Source: Pseudomonas putida
Lineage (GTDB): Bacteria; Pseudomonadota; Gammaproteobacteria; Pseudomonadales; Pseudomonadaceae
Direction: 5' to 3'
Length of the DNA: 64,000 nucleotides
NCBI RefSeq assembly: GCF_028682395.1
Contig: NZ_JANHLC010000002.1
Location: 582,685-646,684 of the forward strand
Shown here in pieces: positions 59,376 to 64,000 of the stretch. The notes under the pieces are model-generated. The model did not search any database and was not told the DNA's origin. It saw only the letters and a program-made list of their open reading frames with translations. Numbering within the stretch: position 1 is the stretch's first letter; each line of letters begins with the position of its first letter. A program made the translations under genes and the position numbers.

Positions 59376-59671
59376 TGGGCGTGCGAACACACCGCATCCG
59401 CGAACGCGTAAGCGGCGACGTGTTCCATGTGCTGGATGGAGCCGCACTGTTGCGCGCCATGGAATTGGCAGGTTGCCGTGCCATTGCTGTGGGCTGTCGC
59501 GGTGGCGGCTGCGGAGTTTGCAAGGTGCGAATCCTGTCAGGGGACTACAAATGCGGGCGAATGAGCCGCCAACATATTGCTGACGGCGAACAGGAGCAAG
59601 GCTTCGTATTGGCGTGCCGCGTTATCCCCCTGAGCGATCTGGAAATCGAGCGGCTGAAAGAACCTATATAG
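59375..59671 (+). CDS. xylT: XylT-like plant-type [2Fe-2S] ferredoxin
   Basis: A 98-residue protein with cluster ligands in '[18 protein letters not shown]' and the distal Cys in 'VLACRVIP'. 'GRMSRQHI' is shared with XylT. In the TOL and dmp pathways this ferredoxin re-reduces the iron of catechol 2,3-dioxygenase after oxidative inactivation, which fits its place directly upstream of that gene. The start overlaps the dmpF stop by one base. Confidence 0.88.
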   Translation: MGVRTHRIRERVSGDVFHVLDGAALLRAMELAGCRAIAVGCRGGGCGVCKVRILSGDYKCGRMSRQHIADGEQEQGFVLACRVIPLSDLEIERLKEPI

Positions 59672-59720
59672 GCGCCCCTTCGGGCAGCCGAAAAAACAAA
59701 TACAACAAACAGGTGAAATC

Positions 59721-60644
59721 ATGAAAAAAGGCATATTGCGTCCTGGCCACGTGCAAATCCGTGTACTGGACATGGAAGCCTCAGTCAAACATTACGTTGA
59801 ACTGGTGGGGTTGATTCTGACCCACCGTGACAGCCAAGGCAGGATTTACCTCAAGGGCTGGACCGAGGTGGAACGCTTTTCAGTGGTGCTGGTTGAAGCG
59901 GATAAACCGGGCATGGATTTCATGGGTTACAAGGTCATCGACGATCAGTCGCTGGTGCAGTTGACCCAAGACCTGCTGGCCTACGGCTGCCAGGTTGAAC
60001 ATATCCCTGCCGGCGAGCTGGATTTTTGCGGACGTCGTGTGCGTTTCTTCGGCCCTTCCGGGCACTGGTTCGAGCTGTATGCCGAGAAGGAATACACAGG
60101 CCGCTGGGGTATTGCCGAGAAGAATCCGGAAGCCTGGCCTCGCGGGCTCAAAGGCATGCGAGCCATGCGCTTCGACCATTGCCAACTGCACGGCGGCGAC
60201 CTGCACCTGACCCGCGAACTGTTTATCGACGTCCTGGGTTTTCACCTTGCCGAACAGGTCGTTAACGAGGAGGGGCATGCCGTGGCCAACTTCCTCTCGC
60301 TGTCGACCAAAGCCCATGACGTGGCGTTCATCGAGGACGGGAACATCGGCGGATTCCACCATGCTTCGTTCCTGATCGACACCTGGGAAGGCCTGCTGCG
60401 CGCGGGTGACTTGATCTCCATGAGCGACACCTCGCTGGACTTTGGCCCAACCCGCCACGGTATCACTCATGGCCAGACCATTTACTTCTTCGACCCCTCG
60501 GGCAACCGCAACGAAGTATTTGCCGGCGGAGACTTCCACTACCCGGATCAGAAGCCCATCACCTGGGATGAAAAGCACTTGGGCAAGGCGATTTTCTATC
60601 ACAGCCGCGTGCTCAACGAACGCTTCCTGACTGTGATGACCTGA
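59721..60644 (+). CDS. xylE: Catechol 2,3-dioxygenase (extradiol)
   Basis: This 307-residue protein is colinear with XylE of the TOL plasmid over its full length, without gaps as far as I can recall that sequence. Iron ligands fall at His153 ('FDHCQLHGG'), His214 ('[11 protein letters not shown]') and Glu265 ('NRNEVFAGG'). AGGTGA precedes the start. It cleaves catechol next to one hydroxyl group to 2-hydroxymuconate semialdehyde, the entry step of the operon's pathway. The enzyme that makes catechol is not in the window. Confidence 0.93.
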   Translation: MKKGILRPGHVQIRVLDMEASVKHYVELVGLILTHRDSQGRIYLKGWTEVERFSVVLVEADKPGMDFMGYKVIDDQSLVQLTQDLLAYGCQVEHIPAGELDFCGRRVRFFGPSGHWFELYAEKEYTGRWGIAEKNPEAWPRGLKGMRAMRFDHCQLHGGDLHLTRELFIDVLGFHLAEQVVNEEGHAVANFLSLSTKAHDVAFIEDGNIGGFHHASFLIDTWEGLLRAGDLISMSDTSLDFGPTRHGITHGQTIYFFDPSGNRNEVFAGGDFHYPDQKPITWDEKHLGKAIFYHSRVLNERFLTVMT

Positions 60645-60675
60645 TCATTTATTCAGATGCTCAATGGGACCCCCA

Positions 60676-61689
60676 ATGAACAAAAAACTCTATATCTCCG
60701 ATGTGACCTTGCGCGATGGCAGCCACGCCGTGCGCCATCAGTACTCGATAAAGAATGTGCAGGACATCGCTCGCGAACTGGACAAGGCCCGAGTCGACAG
60801 CATTGAAGTCGCTCACGGCGACGGTCTGCAGGGCTCCAGTTTCAACTACGGCTTTGGCGCCCATAGCGATATCGAATGGATCGAGGCAGTGGCGGATGTC
60901 ATCAGCCACGCCAAGATCGCAACGTTGCTGTTGCCCGGCATTGGCACTACCCACGATCTCGACAACGCACACAAAGCAGGGGCCAGCATCGTTCGCGTAG
61001 CGACCCATTGCACAGAGGCCGATATCTCTCAACAACACATCGAACATGCCCGCGGCCTGGGCATGGACACGGTGGGCTTTCTGATGATGAGTCATATGAT
61101 CGAACCGGCCGCGTTCGCCCAGCAGGCGAAGAACATGGAGCGGTATGGCGCGACCTGTATCTACGTCGTCGATTCGGGCGGAGCGATGAACATGCAGGAT
61201 ATTCGTGAGCGCTTCCGAGCCCTCAAGGACGTGCTCGAACCGACCACGCAAACCGGTATTCACGCGCACCACAACCTGAGTCTGGGGGTGGCCAATTCCA
61301 TCGTCGCCGTGGAGGAAGGTTGCGACCGGATCGATGCCAGCTTGGCCGGCATGGGTGCCGGTGCGGGGAATGCACCACTGGAAGTATTTATCGCGGCGGC
61401 CGAGCGCCTGGGCTGGAACCATGGTACCGATCTGTACACGCTGATGGATGCCGCCGATGACATCGTGCGCCCGTTGCAAACCCGCCCTGTGCGGGTCGAT
61501 CGGGAAACCCTGGCCCTGGGCTATGCCGGTGTGTACTCAAGCTTCTTGCGCCATGCCGAAGTCGCTGCCGAGCATTACGGACTCAAGACGTTGGACATTC
61601 TCGTCGAACTGGGCCGTCGGAAAATGGTCGGCGGCCAGGAAGACATGATTGTCGATGTCGCCCTCGACCTGCTGAAAAAAGCAGGCTGA
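60676..61689 (+). CDS. dmpG: 4-hydroxy-2-oxovalerate aldolase
   Basis: A 337-residue member of the DmpG/HMGL-like family. Motifs are '[13 protein letters not shown]', '[11 protein letters not shown]', the metal-binding His-x-His in '[15 protein letters not shown]', and '[20 protein letters not shown]'. It splits 4-hydroxy-2-oxovalerate to pyruvate and acetaldehyde. Its partner DmpF is separated by the ferredoxin and dioxygenase genes, an unusual order. ATG 60676 is taken as start; 60664 is an alternative. Confidence 0.9.
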   Translation: MNKKLYISDVTLRDGSHAVRHQYSIKNVQDIARELDKARVDSIEVAHGDGLQGSSFNYGFGAHSDIEWIEAVADVISHAKIATLLLPGIGTTHDLDNAHKAGASIVRVATHCTEADISQQHIEHARGLGMDTVGFLMMSHMIEPAAFAQQAKNMERYGATCIYVVDSGGAMNMQDIRERFRALKDVLEPTTQTGIHAHHNLSLGVANSIVAVEEGCDRIDASLAGMGAGAGNAPLEVFIAAAERLGWNHGTDLYTLMDAADDIVRPLQTRPVRVDRETLALGYAGVYSSFLRHAEVAAEHYGLKTLDILVELGRRKMVGGQEDMIVDVALDLLKKAG

Positions 61690-61710
61690 CCCCTACCAGG
61701 AACACTGAGC

Positions 61711-62835
61711 ATGAATAATAAAAACAATAGCGTTACTCAGGACAACCCCAACCCACTGCGCCAGCCGAGCCAGGTTGGCCGAGCCCTGCTGGCGCGACAA
61801 CCGATGCTTGGCAGCCTCATGTTGCTGATGGTCATGGCACTGTCACTGTTGATCATCGGTTGCTTCAAAGGTGATTTCTTCGCCAGTTGGGTGACCTTTG
61901 TGGTTGTCGTCGGCGTGCCCGTGGAGATCGTGCTGTCCATGCTCTGGCGCAGCCAATACCCTGGCTGGGTCGCGGCATTACCCCAGCCGGCCAAGGGGCT
62001 GATAATGCTGGTTTTGACGCTGGCCGTGGCGTGTGCGGTCAGTGCGGTGATCTTCTATACCCAGGCCCAGCAAGTCGGGCCACCTACGCCCTTCACACTG
62101 ATGTATGTGATCTTCTGCGTGCTACTGACGTTCTGGTTCGTGATTGTCTGGCGCTGCTGGCCGCTCTCGTCATTTACCGAGAATCCGGCGATCCTCGGCG
62201 TCGGGACACTGCTGGTAGCTTATGGCCTGGGCTATCTGTTGTTCTGTGTACTGTTCGATTTCTCCGTGATGGCCCTGGCCCCGTTCTACCTCGCAAGTCT
62301 TGACCCCCACGGTCTGTTTGCAGCGTTTGAAATACTGGCCTTTGCAGTCACCAGTGTGAGTGTCGTGTTTGCCGGTGTACTGCTGGACTTCTGGCCACTG
62401 AACACTGCCACCCTGGCACGCAAACCACGGTTGCTGGCGGTTGCCATCACCGTTCAGACGATGGCGGTGACTGCGCTGCTCTATTGGGTGGGCACTCGCG
62501 TGCTGGGAATCGAACCGGTGAAGTTCATGGTGCATGGCGCCATCGCCCTACTGTTTGGCGCACTGGTACCGTTACTGATGTTTGAAGGCCAGTTGTTTGA
62601 ACACCGAACTCAACCCGTCAGGGGTTTGTTGCAACTGGGTATCGCCTGCCTGGCAGGTGCCGTTTTGCCACGCATCTACTGGGCCCTGGGGCCGCTCCTC
62701 AGTGGGCCAATGAGCGAGGGCGCGCCCACTTATACCCACGAACTTTGGCTCGCCTCTGCGTTACTGGCCATGACCTTCCCCCTGCTGGTTGTGTCCAGTC
62801 AGTACTTTGATTTCTGGCCATTGCGCAGAGCCTGA
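61711..62835 (+). CDS. Multi-spanning membrane protein of unknown function in the catechol operon
   Basis: A 374-residue inner-membrane protein with about ten hydrophobic helices and a polar, Asn-rich N-terminus. A 'DFWPL' motif occurs twice ('GVLLDFWPLNTAT', 'SQYFDFWPLRRA') near the ends of two halves of the chain, suggesting an internal duplication. AGGA precedes ATG 61711. It lies between the aldolase gene and the outer-membrane channel gene, so uptake of an aromatic substrate is plausible. I do not recognise a transporter family. Confidence 0.7.
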   Translation: MNNKNNSVTQDNPNPLRQPSQVGRALLARQPMLGSLMLLMVMALSLLIIGCFKGDFFASWVTFVVVVGVPVEIVLSMLWRSQYPGWVAALPQPAKGLIMLVLTLAVACAVSAVIFYTQAQQVGPPTPFTLMYVIFCVLLTFWFVIVWRCWPLSSFTENPAILGVGTLLVAYGLGYLLFCVLFDFSVMALAPFYLASLDPHGLFAAFEILAFAVTSVSVVFAGVLLDFWPLNTATLARKPRLLAVAITVQTMAVTALLYWVGTRVLGIEPVKFMVHGAIALLFGALVPLLMFEGQLFEHRTQPVRGLLQLGIACLAGAVLPRIYWALGPLLSGPMSEGAPTYTHELWLASALLAMTFPLLVVSSQYFDFWPLRRA

Positions 62836-62927
62836 TCTCAACGCGTTCAACATCTTTCATTAACCACGGCTGCTCCTTACCGCTCGGGCGGCTTGGCGCT
62901 CTATTGCCTCGAATCCTGGATAACCAC

Positions 62928-63815
62928 ATGAATAACAAGAAACGGTTTTTCCTCATTGGCGTGTTGAGTTGCACGCTGGGCACTGCATGGGCCTCTGAAG
63001 GGGGCGGCTCTTCCTACCCCATGGGTGCCGAGAACTACTTGTCCGGCGCCTTGCCGCCACCGGGCTGGTACGCACAGGTCTACAGCGAGCACTATGCCGC
63101 GAACGATCTGAAGGACAATGGCGGGCACTCTCAGGCAATTGACTTTCGCTTGCGTGCCAATGTCATCGCACCGCGAGTGGTATGGGTAACGCAACAGACA
63201 GTACTGGGAGGCGACTTGGCGTTCCAAGCCATCGCCCCGCTGGTCGACCTCACCGTAACCGTCAACGGCAACCGCGATCATCGCACCAGTCTAGGCGACA
63301 TCATCTTCGGCCCTGCGCTGGGCTATCACTACAGCGACAAGTTTCATGCCGTCTACGCACTGGACATAATCGCGCCCACCGGTCGGTACGATAAAGATAA
63401 CCAGGCCAATATCGGACGCAATTACTGGGCCGCAGAGCCCGTGGCAGCGTTCTCTTACATCGACCCCGTTGGTCCGAACATGGATATCAAATTGATGTAT
63501 GACTTCAACGCGAAAAACCCCGCCACCCATTACCGTTCAGGCCAGGAAGCCCATGCTGATTACGACTTGGGCTGGGGCATGGGCAATGGCTGGGTTGTGG
63601 GCATTGGAGGGTATATCTATCACCAGGTCACAGACGACCGGCAAGACGGTGATCGCGTCACCGACAACAAGGGACGTGCCTTTGCCATTGGCCCTTCGAT
63701 TAAATACAACAGCGCCTCGGGCTGGTTCGTAACCGCCAAGTGGCAGCAGGAAAGCGATGTGCGTAACAGACCGGAGGGAAGTGCCTACTGGTTGAAATTG
63801 ACTTATCCACTTTGA
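62928..63815 (+). CDS. Outer-membrane channel of the phenol/meta-degradation family (MetA/SphA-like)
   Basis: This 295-residue product has a signal peptide ('GTAWA|SEGG') and then the family's opening 'GGGSSYPMGAENYLSGALPP'. Beta-strand pairs follow ('SLGDIIFGPALGYHYSDKFH', 'DIIAPTGRYDK', 'YDLGWGMGNGWVVGIGGYIY') and a terminal 'YWLKLTYPL'. Such proteins are encoded with aromatic-degradation genes and are thought to admit hydrophobic aromatics. A frameshifted relative lies at 54780-55390. It is the last gene visible in the operon; nothing is seen in the final 185 bp. Confidence 0.87.
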   Translation: MNNKKRFFLIGVLSCTLGTAWASEGGGSSYPMGAENYLSGALPPPGWYAQVYSEHYAANDLKDNGGHSQAIDFRLRANVIAPRVVWVTQQTVLGGDLAFQAIAPLVDLTVTVNGNRDHRTSLGDIIFGPALGYHYSDKFHAVYALDIIAPTGRYDKDNQANIGRNYWAAEPVAAFSYIDPVGPNMDIKLMYDFNAKNPATHYRSGQEAHADYDLGWGMGNGWVVGIGGYIYHQVTDDRQDGDRVTDNKGRAFAIGPSIKYNSASGWFVTAKWQQESDVRNRPEGSAYWLKLTYPL

Positions 63816-64000
63816 CCTAGGAAATCACGTTCCGGTGTCCACCATCATCAACTTTGACTACTTACAGACGATAGCTTGATCGTGGCGAGGAGACCGAAGA
63901 ACTTGCAACCCAAGGAAGGGTTTCAGGCTACTGCGGCATCCAATCATGCCAAATTTCTCTGAATCGCAATGCCTCACAAGCAGGTTATCAATTTGCCGAC

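Overview
The window is typical of a Pseudomonas chromosome, probably of the P. fluorescens lineage. It is GC-rich, has dense short-spaced operons with many ATGA/GTGA overlaps, several chemoreceptors and LysR regulators, a 3-mercaptopropionate dioxygenase of the Pseudomonas type, and a tRNA-Pro(GGG) fragment of pseudomonad sequence. Species assignment is inference. All calls come from reading the sequence; no database search was run.

Layout. (1) 1-10.7 kb: a fully overlapping operon for a small polyketide or lipid product. It encodes a class III aminotransferase-like protein (5' end outside the window), a flavin monooxygenase, a ketosynthase with a degenerate dehydratase-like tail, an acyltransferase fused to a degenerate PfaD-like barrel, an ACP, a fatty acyl-AMP ligase, a type II thioesterase and an Sfp-type PPTase. 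The aminotransferase has Ser where the PLP lysine should be. (2) 10.7-11.9 kb: two small envelope proteins. (3) 12.0-23.1 kb: a sulfur-scavenging region. It has a 3-mercaptopropionate dioxygenase plus a four-domain rhodanese, then two divergent operons, each led by an SsuD-like monooxygenase: one with a tripartite tricarboxylate-type transporter, one with a solute-binding protein. They flank a LysR gene that is bracketed by a perfect 43-bp inverted repeat whose copies lie exactly 104 bp from the two monooxygenase start codons.

(4) 23.2-35.9 kb: signalling and transport: three chemoreceptor-type proteins (one a soluble FIST fusion), an MFS pump with a divergent LysR, an AspT-type antiporter, an MscS-type channel and a VOC protein. 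(5) 36-40.8 kb: an exported serine hydrolase and poorly known envelope proteins. (6) 41.3-48.6 kb: an operon-like set of two aldo/keto reductases, a flavodoxin with a twin-arginine leader, an exported cupin, an exported CMD-family protein and two exported alpha/beta hydrolases, followed by a LysR gene; no described pathway was recognised.

(7) From 48.99 kb: the 3' half of tRNA-Pro(GGG) followed by a tyrosine recombinase marks one end of a genomic island. Its cargo starts with lower-GC unknown genes, two related small ORFs, an HNH-nuclease-like protein and an HEPN-like protein (possible defence genes). A catechol meta-cleavage operon follows (LysR, hydratase, decarboxylase, tautomerase, acylating aldehyde dehydrogenase, XylT-like ferredoxin, catechol 2,3-dioxygenase, aldolase, a novel membrane protein and an outer-membrane channel), preceded by a broken copy of the channel gene. 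The intact tRNA-Pro expected at the other island end is not in the window, so the island probably runs past 64 kb.
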